Assembly (NCBI GenBank): GCA_036841525.1
Contig: DAITVZ010000003.1
Span: forward strand, 108,253 to 172,252
From: JAAYEA01 sp012689325
GTDB lineage: Bacteria; Chloroflexota; Anaerolineae; JAAYEA01
Direction: 5' to 3'
DNA length: 64,000 nt
Under the pieces are notes generated by a model. The model worked only from the letters and a program-made list of their open reading frames with translations, ran no database searches and was not told where the DNA came from. The stretch's first letter is position 1; the number at the start of each line of letters is the position of its first letter. Shown here one piece after another: positions 7,475-15,119 of the stretch. A program made the translations under genes and the position numbers.

Positions 7475-9889
7475 ATGGCAAATCGCTTCCACGGCATGGT
7501 CTCGCGCCAGCCGGCGCGGCGCTGGCAGGACGCTCTGCCCACCGGCAACGGCTCCGTCGGCGCCATGGTCTATGGCCACATCCGCAACGAGCTGATCCTG
7601 CTCAACCACGACCAGCTCTGGCTGCGCACGCCCAAGCCCACGGTCCCCGACGTCTCGGAGCACCTCCCCGCGCTGCGGGCGCTCCTGGATCAAGGCCGCT
7701 ACGAGGAGGCGACGCTCTTCCTGGATGCCCGGCTGCGCGAGGCCGGCTATCCCCTGGGCCGCGTGGACCCTTACCACCCCGCCGGCGACCTGGCCATCGA
7801 GATGGACACCCAGGCGGCCTTCACCCGCTACCGCCGGGCGCTGGACTTTGCCACCGCCGAGGCCAGCGTCTCCTGGCGCGAGGGAGAGCGCGACTATTGC
7901 CGCGCCACCTTGGTCTCGCGCGCCGATGACGCGGTGGCGACGCGGATCGGCTGCTCCGAGCCCGGCGCGGTCTCGTGCAAACTGCAGTTGCTCGCCCACG
8001 GCGCCCACCTCGCCCCCGAGATGGGCGCCTGGCGGCAGGAGCACCCGGGCGGCGTCCCCATCGCCTTTGCGGCGAGCGCCGCTCTTGATGAGGCCTCGCC
8101 CGCCGACGGGTGGCTGACCCTCACCGGCACGTACAGCGACGGCGGCCAGTTCGGCGCCGTGGCGAGGGTGGCCGCCAAGGGCGGCGCCGCCCGCCTGGAA
8201 GGCGAGCGCATCGGGGTGGAGGGGGCCGACGAGGCCTTGGTGCTGGTCGGCCTCTTTGCCAACGAGCCAAGCGGCCCCGCGCTGGCGCGGCTCCGTGACA
8301 GGCTTGCCGCCCTCCCCGCCGATTACGACGCGCTCCTGGCGCGCCACGCCGCGCTGCACGCTCCGCTCTTTGCCCGGGCGATGCTGGACCTCGGCGCGCC
8401 GGAGGCCGAGGTTGCGCGCTGCAACGAGGAACTGCTGCTGGACGGCTACGACGGCGACGTGCCCGCCGCGCTCATCGAGCGGCTGATCGCCTATGGCCGC
8501 TACCTGTTGATCTGCTCGTCCGCGCCGGGGTCGCTGCCCGCCAACCTGCAGGGCGTCTGGAACGGCGACTATAACCCGGCCTGGGCCTCGGACTATCACA
8601 ACGACGAGAACATCCAGATGAACTACTGGGCGGCGCTGCCGGGCAACCTGGCCGAGACAGCGCTGCCTTACTTTGACTATTATGACGAGTTTCTTGAGGA
8701 CAATCGCATCAACGCCCGGCGACTCTACGGCTGCCGCGGCATCCTCGTCCCCATCTCGCAGAGCACCCACGGCCTGCTCCACTATGGCCCCTGGCTGAAC
8801 TGGACGGCGGGCGCGGGCTGGCTGGCCCAGCTTTATGTCGACTACTATCTCTACACCGGCGACACGGCCTTTTTGCGCCAGCGCGCCGTGCCCTTTATGA
8901 AAGAGGTCGCCCTCTTTTACGAGGATTTCCTCTTCGAGGGGCCCGATGGCAAGCTGATGGTCTCGCCCTCCCTCTCGCCGGAGAACCGCCCGGCCATCCC
9001 CGGCGGGTCGCTGTGCACCGTCAACGCCACCATGGACATCGCCATCGCCAAAGAGCTCCTGACCAACCTCTGCGAGGCCTGCGAGGCGCTGGGCGTCGAG
9101 GCCGAGGGGGTGGCCCGCTGGCGAGCGGTGCTGAACAAGCTCCCCGACTATCAGGTGAACGCCGATGGCGCGATCAAGGAGTGGATTCACCCCGGCCTGC
9201 CGGACAACTATCACCACCGCCACCAGTCGCACATCTATCCCGTCTTTCCTGGCCGCGAGGTGATGGCGGAGACCCACCCGAAGCTTTTTGAGGCCTGCCG
9301 CGTGGCGGTGGAAAAGCGCCTGGTGGTGGGGCTCAACTCGCAGACCGGCTGGTCCTTCGCCCACATGGCGAATATCTATGCCCGGCTCGGCCAGGGCGAC
9401 CGCGCCCTGCAATGCCTGGAGCTGATCGCCCGCGCGTGCCTCGGACCCAACCTGCTCACCTACCACAACGACTGGCGCGGCATGGGCCTGACGCTGGGCC
9501 GCGGCCCCGGCACCGATCCCATCTTTCAGATCGACGCCAATTTCGGCGTGGCGGCGGCGGCGCTAGAGATGCTGCTGTTCTCCGCGCCGGGCTGGATCAA
9601 GCTCCTCCCCGCCCTGCCGGCCAAATGGGCCAAGGGCGAGGTGACGGGCCTGCGCGCCCGCGGCGGCCTCACCGTCTCCATTCGCTGGGACATGGCCGCC
9701 CGCTCCGTCCGCGCCGAGCTGGTCGCCGACCGGGCGCAAACGGTGACCGTCAGGTTCCCCGCGCCGCTGGCGTCGCTGGCGCATAACCTCCCAGCCGAGG
9801 CCGTGTCGCCGTCAGAGTACGGGGAGGCCTACCGGCGGGTCGCGCTGCCCGCGGGCCAGATGGCGCGCCTGGAGGCGATACTGGCGTAG
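7475..9889 (+). CDS. Glycoside hydrolase family 95 (alpha-L-fucosidase/galactosidase type)
   Basis: 804 residues, the usual length for GH95 inverting enzymes. Family marks in order: LPTGNGSVGAMVYG near residue 20, NIQMNYWAA near 379, the acid-containing AIKEW plus HHRHQSHIYPVFPG near 580, and IFQIDANFG near 686 whose Asp matches the family catalytic Asp. By eye, the first of the two catalytic Asn residues in the consensus N-x-N before QMNYW is Asp here (DEN), which could change specificity or rate. No signal peptide, so cytoplasmic. The ribosome binding site (GGGGGT) is weak. The P-loop gene follows after 10 bp. Confidence 0.92.
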   Translation: MANRFHGMVSRQPARRWQDALPTGNGSVGAMVYGHIRNELILLNHDQLWLRTPKPTVPDVSEHLPALRALLDQGRYEEATLFLDARLREAGYPLGRVDPYHPAGDLAIEMDTQAAFTRYRRALDFATAEASVSWREGERDYCRATLVSRADDAVATRIGCSEPGAVSCKLQLLAHGAHLAPEMGAWRQEHPGGVPIAFAASAALDEASPADGWLTLTGTYSDGGQFGAVARVAAKGGAARLEGERIGVEGADEALVLVGLFANEPSGPALARLRDRLAALPADYDALLARHAALHAPLFARAMLDLGAPEAEVARCNEELLLDGYDGDVPAALIERLIAYGRYLLICSSAPGSLPANLQGVWNGDYNPAWASDYHNDENIQMNYWAALPGNLAETALPYFDYYDEFLEDNRINARRLYGCRGILVPISQSTHGLLHYGPWLNWTAGAGWLAQLYVDYYLYTGDTAFLRQRAVPFMKEVALFYEDFLFEGPDGKLMVSPSLSPENRPAIPGGSLCTVNATMDIAIAKELLTNLCEACEALGVEAEGVARWRAVLNKLPDYQVNADGAIKEWIHPGLPDNYHHRHQSHIYPVFPGREVMAETHPKLFEACRVAVEKRLVVGLNSQTGWSFAHMANIYARLGQGDRALQCLELIARACLGPNLLTYHNDWRGMGLTLGRGPGTDPIFQIDANFGVAAAALEMLLFSAPGWIKLLPALPAKWAKGEVTGLRARGGLTVSIRWDMAARSVRAELVADRAQTVTVRFPAPLASLAHNLPAEAVSPSEYGEAYRRVALPAGQMARLEAILA

Positions 9890-9899
9890 GAGGCCGCCC

Positions 9900-10487
9900 A
9901 TGCTCTACCTCATCGGCGGGGCGGCGCGGGCGGGCAAGACCATCCTCGCCCATCGCCTGTTCCGCGAACACCAGGTTCCCTACTTGTGCGTGGACTATTT
10001 CGTCTCCGCGCTGGAGCAGGGCGCGCCCGAGCTGGGCATCGTCGGCGAGTCGCCCACGCGCCCCAAGGCGGAGGCGCTTTGGCCGCGGCTGGTTGGCCTG
10101 CTCCGCAACGTCGTCGAGGTGGAGCCCGCCTACACCGTGGAGGGTGACGCGCTCTGGCCCCAGGGCGTGGCGGCCTTCATGGCCGAGTATCCGGGCCTGG
10201 TGCGCGCCTGCTTCATCGGCTATACCGAGACCACGCCCCCGCGCAAGCTCGCCGAGATTCGCCGCCACGCCGGCAACGTCAACGATTGGATTCAGCACCA
10301 CGACGATGGCTACGTGCTGAACCTCTGCGCCGAGATGATCGACTGGAGCCGCTTCCTCCGCGACGAGTGCGCCCGTCTTGGCCTGCCCTATGTGGACGCG
10401 TCGGTCGCGTTCGCGCACGGGCTGGAGCGGGCCTTCCAGAGGCTGCTTGGCGGCAGTGCGGACTCAGCCAACGTTCCCTCGCCATGA
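9900..10487 (+). CDS. P-loop NTPase / kinase-like protein of unknown substrate
   Basis: 195 residues with a Walker A motif GAARAGKT at the N-terminus and DYF (residues 33-35) after the next strand, as in small-molecule kinases of the P-loop fold. No lid or substrate motif identifies the reaction. GGAGG overlapping the GH95 stop supports ATG 9900, so the two genes are an operon and the protein may phosphorylate a product related to GH95 action, which is only an inference from position. The C-terminal tail (SADSANVPSP) is low in conserved character. Confidence 0.75.
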   Translation: MLYLIGGAARAGKTILAHRLFREHQVPYLCVDYFVSALEQGAPELGIVGESPTRPKAEALWPRLVGLLRNVVEVEPAYTVEGDALWPQGVAAFMAEYPGLVRACFIGYTETTPPRKLAEIRRHAGNVNDWIQHHDDGYVLNLCAEMIDWSRFLRDECARLGLPYVDASVAFAHGLERAFQRLLGGSADSANVPSP

Positions 10488-10495
10488 GCTCTGAT

Positions 10496-10572
10496 GGACA
10501 CGGATCGAGCGGATGGAACAGATCTGGTGACCTCATCCTCTCGATCCGTGTGATCTTGCGAATCCGCGTCCC
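10496..10572. repeat. Dispersed inverted repeat (GGACACGGAT family)
   Basis: Left arm 10496-10524 and right arm 10541-10572 pair imperfectly (GGACACGGATCGAGCGGAT against ATCCGTGTGATC plus AATCCGCGTCCC). It fills most of the 105 bp gap and ends 9 bases before the AGGAGG of the next gene. Confidence 0.75.
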
Positions 10573-10592
10573 TTTTACCAGGAGGCCATTGT

Positions 10593-11396
10593 ATGCGACT
10601 TGACCGCGTTGATGACGGCCGCGACTTTGACTGGGGCAAGACCTCCGGCGATTACGCCACGTATCGTCCCGGCTATCCCGAGAGCTTTTACGACGCCCTG
10701 GCCGCGTTGGGCGTCGGCCTGCCCGGCCAGCGCATCCTCGATCTGGGCACGGGCACCGGCGTGCTGGCGCGGGCCTTTGCCCGGCGCGGCGCCGCGGTCC
10801 GCGGGCTCGATATCGCCGCCAACCAGATCGAGCAGGCCCGCTTGCTAGCCGCCGCCGAGGGGCTCGACATCCCCTTCGACGCCATCCCCGCCGAGGCGGC
10901 CGAGTTCCCCCTAGCCTCGTTCGATGCCATCTCGGCGGGGCAATCCTGGCTGTACTTTGACTCGTCGGCGCTGATCCCCAAGGTGCTGCGCTGGCTGGCG
11001 CCGGAGGGACTGCTGGTGCTCACCCATCTGAACTGGCTCCCCTTCCGGGACCCCATCGCCCAGCAGAGCGAAGCGCTGGTGCTGCGCTACAACCCCAACT
11101 GGAAGGGCGCCGCCTACCGCGGCCAGATCGCCCCCCTTCTCCTCTGGGCGCAAGGCCATTTCGACCTCAAGACCTTTCACCTGATCCACCAGCCGCTTCC
11201 CTTCACGCGCGACTCCTGGCGCGGGCGCATCCGCGCCTGCCGCGGGGTCGGCGCGGCGCTGAGCCCCGAGCAGACCGAGGCCTTTGACGCCGAGCACGCG
11301 GCCCTGCTCCAGCGGATCGCGCCCGAGCGGTTCACCATCCTGCACCAGATGTCTATTCACATCTATACGCGCAAGGGCCAGATCGTTGACCCGTAA
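10593..11396 (+). CDS. Class I SAM-dependent methyltransferase
   Basis: 267 residues. The N-terminal DYATYRPGYPESFYDAL segment and motif I LDLGTGTGVLARAFARRG place it with the methyltransferase-11/25 type enzymes that act on small molecules; GLDIAANQIEQAR is the ribose-binding acidic loop. The substrate is unknown. AGGAGG 8 bases upstream fixes ATG 10593. It is preceded by a dispersed repeat and followed by the carD promoter, so it may be transcribed with the GH95/P-loop pair or alone. Confidence 0.85.
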   Translation: MRLDRVDDGRDFDWGKTSGDYATYRPGYPESFYDALAALGVGLPGQRILDLGTGTGVLARAFARRGAAVRGLDIAANQIEQARLLAAAEGLDIPFDAIPAEAAEFPLASFDAISAGQSWLYFDSSALIPKVLRWLAPEGLLVLTHLNWLPFRDPIAQQSEALVLRYNPNWKGAAYRGQIAPLLLWAQGHFDLKTFHLIHQPLPFTRDSWRGRIRACRGVGAALSPEQTEAFDAEHAALLQRIAPERFTILHQMSIHIYTRKGQIVDP

Positions 11397-11411
11397 CGCC
11401 GCCAGGCGTAT

Positions 11412-11440
11412 TTGCCACCGGGGCCCAAGCCAGCTATAAT
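11412..11440 (+). promoter_or_regulatory. Strong sigma70-like promoter for carD
   Basis: TTGCCA (11412-11417), 17 bp, perfect TATAAT (11435-11440). It lies about 117 bp before the carD ATG, leaving a leader of roughly 110 nt. Confidence 0.65.
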
Positions 11441-11446
11441 GGTGGT

Positions 11447-11557
11447 GGGGTTCGATGCCTCTCGCCCACCCGAAAGCCCCCGAGCGGTGGGCATTGCCTT
11501 GGGGCGCCCGCGCCCCGATCGCTAGAGGCCGCAGCACAGCAGTCGTTTGGAGGTGAC
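11447..11557 (+). promoter_or_regulatory. Structured 5' leader of carD
   Basis: The untranslated leader can form two GC-rich hairpins: GCCCACC (11464-11470) with GGTGGGC (11486-11492), and GGGGCGC (11501-11507) with GCGCCCC (11510-11516). It has no coding look and no match to a riboswitch class I know. A regulatory role is possible but unproven. Confidence 0.35.
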
Positions 11558-12046
11558 ATGGCTTATTCTATTGGGGACATGGTCGTACATCCCGCCTATG
11601 GCGGGGGCCGGATCAAGGCGATTCGGGAGCGCAGCTTTCTCGATCACACCAATCAGTATTACGAGATCCACATGCCCGCCAAGAACATGACCATCATGGT
11701 CCCCGTCGGACGCGAGGATGAGGTGGGTCTTCGCCCGGTGAGCAACTCGCACATCATCGAAGCGATGTGGGCCATCCTGGGCGGCGCGCCCGATAGCCTG
11801 TCGGACGAATACCAGGAGCGCCAGGACGGGATCAAGGACACCATCCGTGGCGGCGACCTCATCGAGATCGCCACCGCGCTGCGCGATTTGGCTGGCCGCG
11901 GCGAGACCCACAAACTGACCCAGGCCGACCGCGGCCTCTTGGAGCAGGCCGAGGCCTTCCTGGCCGGCGAGCTGGCGCTGGCCAAAGGCGTCGCCCTGGA
12001 CGAGGCCAAGAAACGGCTGCGGGCCGCCCTCTCCAGCGAGAGCTGA
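11558..12046 (+). CDS. carD: CarD/CdnL-type RNA polymerase-binding transcription factor
   Basis: 162 residues, the usual length of the short CdnL form. The N-terminal beta-barrel (YSIGDMVVHPAYGGGRI) is the domain that contacts the RNA polymerase beta subunit, and the C-terminal helical part, with acidic and basic helices, is the DNA-contacting domain that stabilises open complexes at sigma70-type promoters. GGAGG 6 bases upstream supports ATG 11558. It has its own promoter and a strong terminator, so it is a single-gene unit. Members with this role occur in actinobacteria, myxobacteria and Chloroflexota among others. Confidence 0.92.
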   Translation: MAYSIGDMVVHPAYGGGRIKAIRERSFLDHTNQYYEIHMPAKNMTIMVPVGREDEVGLRPVSNSHIIEAMWAILGGAPDSLSDEYQERQDGIKDTIRGGDLIEIATALRDLAGRGETHKLTQADRGLLEQAEAFLAGELALAKGVALDEAKKRLRAALSSES

Positions 12047-12060
12047 TTCCGCCACAAGAC

Positions 12061-12098
12061 AAGAATGCGCCGCAACCTTTTGCGGCGCATTCTTGTTT
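12061..12098 (+). terminator. Rho-independent terminator of carD
   Basis: Perfect 15 bp arms (12061-12075 and 12080-12094, starting AAGAATGCGCCGCAA) with a 4 nt loop, then GTTTGA. The tail overlaps the -35 of the next promoter. Confidence 0.85.
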
Positions 12099-12125
12099 GA
12101 CGGCCTCCCGAGGCTGTACTATACT
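12097..12125 (+). promoter_or_regulatory. Sigma70-like promoter for the Gfo/Idh-isomerase pair
   Basis: TTGACG (12097-12102), 17 bp, TATACT (12120-12125), 27 bp before the ATG at 12152. Confidence 0.7.
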
Positions 12126-12151
12126 GAGCGCAGCACCCCAAGGAGATGACC

Positions 12152-13171
12152 ATGATACGCGTAGGGCTTTTGGGCCTGGGCTTTATGGGCCGCGGGCATT
12201 TCGATCGCTACCAGCAACTCGCCGACGTGCAGGTGACGGCCATCGCCGACGCCGAGCCGGAGCGCCGCCAGGGCCGCCTCTTGGCCAACGGCAACATCGA
12301 TCTTGGCCTGAAGGAACTGGACTTGGCGGGGATCGCCGTCTACGCGGACGCGCAGGAATTGGTCGAGCGCGCGGACGTGGACGTGGTGGACGTCTGCCTG
12401 CCCACCCACCTGCACAGCCGCCTCGCCGTCGCCGCGCTGCAGGCGGGCAAGCACGTCCTCTGCGAAAAGCCCATGGCCCCATCCCTGCGCGAGGCGGACG
12501 CCATGATCGCAGCGGCGCAGGCGAGCGGGCGCACGCTCATGATCGCGCAATGCATCCGCTTCTGGCCCGAGTACACCTACCTGACGCGCACCCTCCGCGA
12601 GGGAACGCTGGGAAAGCTCCTCTCCTTGCGCCTCACGCGCAGCGGCACGGCCCCGCGCTGGTCCTGGCAGGGCTGGATGCTGGATGCCGACCGCAGCGGC
12701 GGCGCGCTGCTCGACCTGCACATCCACGACGTGGACTATGTCCACTCGCTGCTGGGCAAGCCCCAGGCCATCCTGGCCCAGGGTGGCAACTCGGGCGCCA
12801 CCACCGGTTATGACATTGTCTCGGCCGCCTACCAGTATGACGCCGTCCCCCGAGTGTCCGTCGAGGGGGCCTGGATGCGCGCCGGCTGGGGCTTCCGCGC
12901 GGGCTATGAGGCGCTCTTTGAGGAGGGCCTGCTCACCTATGCGGGGTGGCAGGCGCCGACCCTGACCCTCTACCGCCCCGGCGCTGAGCCGGCCACGCCG
13001 GAGGATTTCGAGTCGGGCGATGCCTACGTCAACGAGATCCGCTACTTTGCCGATTGCGTCGCCAGCGGGCAGGCGCCAACCCGCTGCCCCCCGCAAGAAG
13101 CGCGTGACTCGCTCGCCCTGGCGCTGAAGGAAAAAGAATCCATCGAGAAACGGGCGCTGGTGCGCCTCTAG
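12152..13171 (+). CDS. Gfo/Idh/MocA family oxidoreductase
   Basis: 339 residues. N-terminal NAD(P) Rossmann domain (VGLLGLGFMGRGH), the family CEKPMA motif near residue 108 with the catalytic-site Lys, and a C-terminal alpha/beta domain with LHIHDVDYVHSLLG. Enzymes of this family oxidise, reduce or epimerise sugars and inositols. AGGAG 6 bases before ATG 12152 fixes the start (ATG 12146 sits on the Shine-Dalgarno). The sugar isomerase gene follows after 24 bp, a common pairing in 3-keto-sugar or inositol catabolism. Confidence 0.9.
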   Translation: MIRVGLLGLGFMGRGHFDRYQQLADVQVTAIADAEPERRQGRLLANGNIDLGLKELDLAGIAVYADAQELVERADVDVVDVCLPTHLHSRLAVAALQAGKHVLCEKPMAPSLREADAMIAAAQASGRTLMIAQCIRFWPEYTYLTRTLREGTLGKLLSLRLTRSGTAPRWSWQGWMLDADRSGGALLDLHIHDVDYVHSLLGKPQAILAQGGNSGATTGYDIVSAAYQYDAVPRVSVEGAWMRAGWGFRAGYEALFEEGLLTYAGWQAPTLTLYRPGAEPATPEDFESGDAYVNEIRYFADCVASGQAPTRCPPQEARDSLALALKEKESIEKRALVRL

Positions 13172-13195
13172 CCCGCGCCGCCACAAAGGAGCCAT

Positions 13196-14017
13196 ATGTC
13201 CGAGATCAAGCTGGGCGTCATCGTCGGCCTCACCGCCGAGCCGGAACAGGCGATCCACAAGGTGCGCGAGCTGGGCTTGCCCACCTGCCAGGTCTCCGTC
13301 TGGAAGGAGGAGCTGCTGACCCCCGCGGTGTTCGACCGCCTTGGGCAGGCCGCCCAGGCGGCAGGGGTGGAGATCACCACGCTGTGGACCGGCACGCCGG
13401 GCAAGTACGTCTGGAACTTCCTCCAGGGCCCCGCCACCATCGGCATCGTCCCCGAGGCCACCCGCGCCGAGCGGCTGCCCATGCTCAAGAAGGGCGCCGA
13501 GATGGCCCATCGCCTGGGCATCCCCAGCATCACCACCCACGTGGGCTTTATCCCGGAGGATCCCGGCGATCCTCTGTATAAGGGGACGCTGGCCGCGCTC
13601 AAGGAACTGGCCGCCCATTGCCGGGCGCTGGGCGTCCAGTTCTGGTTCGAGACGGGCCAGGAGACGCCCACCACCCTGCTGCGCACCATCGAGGATATCG
13701 GGCTGGACAACGTGGGGATCAACCTGGACCCGGCCAACCTGCTGCTCTACGGCAAGGCCAACCCGGTGGACGCGCTGGACGTCTTTGGCCGGTACGTGCG
13801 CGGCGTTCATGCCAAGGATGGCGAGTACCCCACCAACGGCCGCGAGCTGGGCCACGAGCAGGCCTTGGGCCAGGGCCGCGTCAATTTCCCGGCGCTGCTC
13901 GCCAAGCTCAAGGCGCTCGGTTTCCGCGGCGCGCTGACCATCGAGCGAGAGATCAGCGGGCCCAAGCAGATCGAGGACATCTTGAAGGGCAAGGCGTTCC
14001 TGCAAAGCCTGCTCTAG
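13196..14017 (+). CDS. Sugar phosphate isomerase/epimerase (xylose isomerase-like TIM barrel)
   Basis: 273 residues of the AP-endonuclease-2 fold. Putative metal ligands can be read in order: Glu in WFETGQE, Asp in NLDPANL, His in VHAKDG and Glu in LTIERE. These are the usual four ligands of the family, which isomerises or epimerises keto sugars. AAAGGAG 6 bases upstream of ATG 13196. It is downstream of the Gfo/Idh gene in the same apparent operon, suggesting consecutive steps on one sugar; the sugar is unknown. Confidence 0.88.
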   Translation: MSEIKLGVIVGLTAEPEQAIHKVRELGLPTCQVSVWKEELLTPAVFDRLGQAAQAAGVEITTLWTGTPGKYVWNFLQGPATIGIVPEATRAERLPMLKKGAEMAHRLGIPSITTHVGFIPEDPGDPLYKGTLAALKELAAHCRALGVQFWFETGQETPTTLLRTIEDIGLDNVGINLDPANLLLYGKANPVDALDVFGRYVRGVHAKDGEYPTNGRELGHEQALGQGRVNFPALLAKLKALGFRGALTIEREISGPKQIEDILKGKAFLQSLL

Positions 14018-14088
14018 GGGGTCTGCCTGCGGGGCGTGACGGCCAGGCGGCAGCGGAGGCACGGCGGTCGGCCGCAAGGAGGACGCAG

Positions 14089-14673
14089 ATGAGACGGGAC
14101 ACATCCGGTGGGCGGCCCTGGGCCGCCGCCAGGGCGGCGCTGTGGCTCTGCTTGCTGGCCGCCTGCGCCACCGGCGGCCTGGCCCGGGCCCAAGTTGGCC
14201 CCGCGGACTCGGCCTCGCTGCATCTCACCGTCAGCCTGCCGGGCCGCCCGCCAGCCCCGGCGCCCGAGTGGGAGACGCTTCTCTACGTCACGGTGGAACT
14301 GGGCGAGACCGAGATCATGACCCAGACCCTCACCTGCGACCAGGTGGGCGCGTGGACCCTGGAGGGGCTATCCAGCGGCAGCGCCGCGATCCGCGTGCGC
14401 GGCGCCAACACGCTGACCAACCTGCGCGAGGGGCTGGCGCTCTCGCCGGGCCTGAACCTCGCCTACATGGGGCGCCTGCGCGCTGGCGACCTGAACCAGG
14501 ACGAGGCGGTGGACGTGGTGGACTTTTCGCTTTTCCGTGCCCGCTTCGCCACCGCCGACCCCCTGGCCGACCTGGACAACAGTGGTTGGGTGGATATCGC
14601 CGACTTTGCCCTCTTGCGGACCAGCTTTGGCCTGCGAGGCCCGGTGCGGCTGACCGGGGATGAGCGCCCCTAG
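14089..14673 (+). CDS. Exported dockerin-domain protein, probable lipoprotein
   Basis: 194 residues. An arginine-bearing N-terminus and hydrophobic stretch end in LLAAC, a plausible lipobox, although cleavage after ARA is also possible. A beta-rich middle part of about 100 residues is unrecognised. The C-terminus is a type I dockerin: two calcium loops, GDLNQDEAVDVVDF and ADLDNSGWVDIADF, each with the D-x-N/D-x-D/S pattern. Dockerins dock to cohesins, but no cohesin is in the window. AAGGAGG 6 bases before ATG 14089. The 3' end overlaps the convergent DUF296 gene by 4 bp. Confidence 0.85.
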   Translation: MRRDTSGGRPWAAARAALWLCLLAACATGGLARAQVGPADSASLHLTVSLPGRPPAPAPEWETLLYVTVELGETEIMTQTLTCDQVGAWTLEGLSSGSAAIRVRGANTLTNLREGLALSPGLNLAYMGRLRAGDLNQDEAVDVVDFSLFRARFATADPLADLDNSGWVDIADFALLRTSFGLRGPVRLTGDERP

Positions 14674-15071
14674 CCCTCTGGCCAGCGCACCTTGTCCAGG
14701 TCGGTGAGGGCGACGCCCTCCAGCTCGGCCACGGTGATCAGGACAAAGGTATATACCTCGCACCCCGGCTCCAGGTGCCCGCCGACGGCTCGCTCCGTAT
14801 CCGAGATGGTGATGTGGGCATGCACCCGCCCGTCGATCACGTATCCCTGCATCGCCAGCAAGTCGTAGCCGCCCTGCCCTCGGAAAAAGAGGTTGGGCAC
14901 GGGGCGCCGTTTTTCCCCCACCACATGCACATGGTAGGACGTGAGCGAGCCCACCGCCTGCAGGATGGCGCCTTGCTGGATGCCAGCCTCGCGTACGGCC
15001 AGTTGCAGCCCCGCCAGGAGGTCCTCCCCCATGTTGAGGCGAAACAGGTGCAGCTTTTTGATCGACCCCAC
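14670..15071 (-). CDS. PPC/DUF296 domain protein
   Basis: 133 residues, a single PPC (DUF296) domain as in bacterial stand-alone members; these form trimers with a metal site made of histidines, here in SYHVHVVG and VHAHITI. The plant relatives are AT-hook DNA-binding proteins, the bacterial function is poorly known. The start is uncertain: GTG 15071 has GGAGAG 4 bases upstream, TTG 15083 has AAAGGG. Both keep the whole domain. It lies between the dockerin gene and the GH-like lipoprotein gene and could be cotranscribed with the latter. Confidence 0.8.
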   Translation of the reverse strand: MGSIKKLHLFRLNMGEDLLAGLQLAVREAGIQQGAILQAVGSLTSYHVHVVGEKRRPVPNLFFRGQGGYDLLAMQGYVIDGRVHAHITISDTERAVGGHLEPGCEVYTFVLITVAELEGVALTDLDKVRWPEG

Positions 15072-15119
15072 GAGTCTCTCCAAGTGCGTGCCCTTTCTAT
15101 CGGTCCGGCGCCGCGGGCG

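Noticed and set aside
6143..9466. A 1107-codon minus-strand frame across the URO-D-like and GH95 genes
   Set aside because: Antisense shadow spanning two well supported genes and their promoter region; no ribosome binding site or domain.
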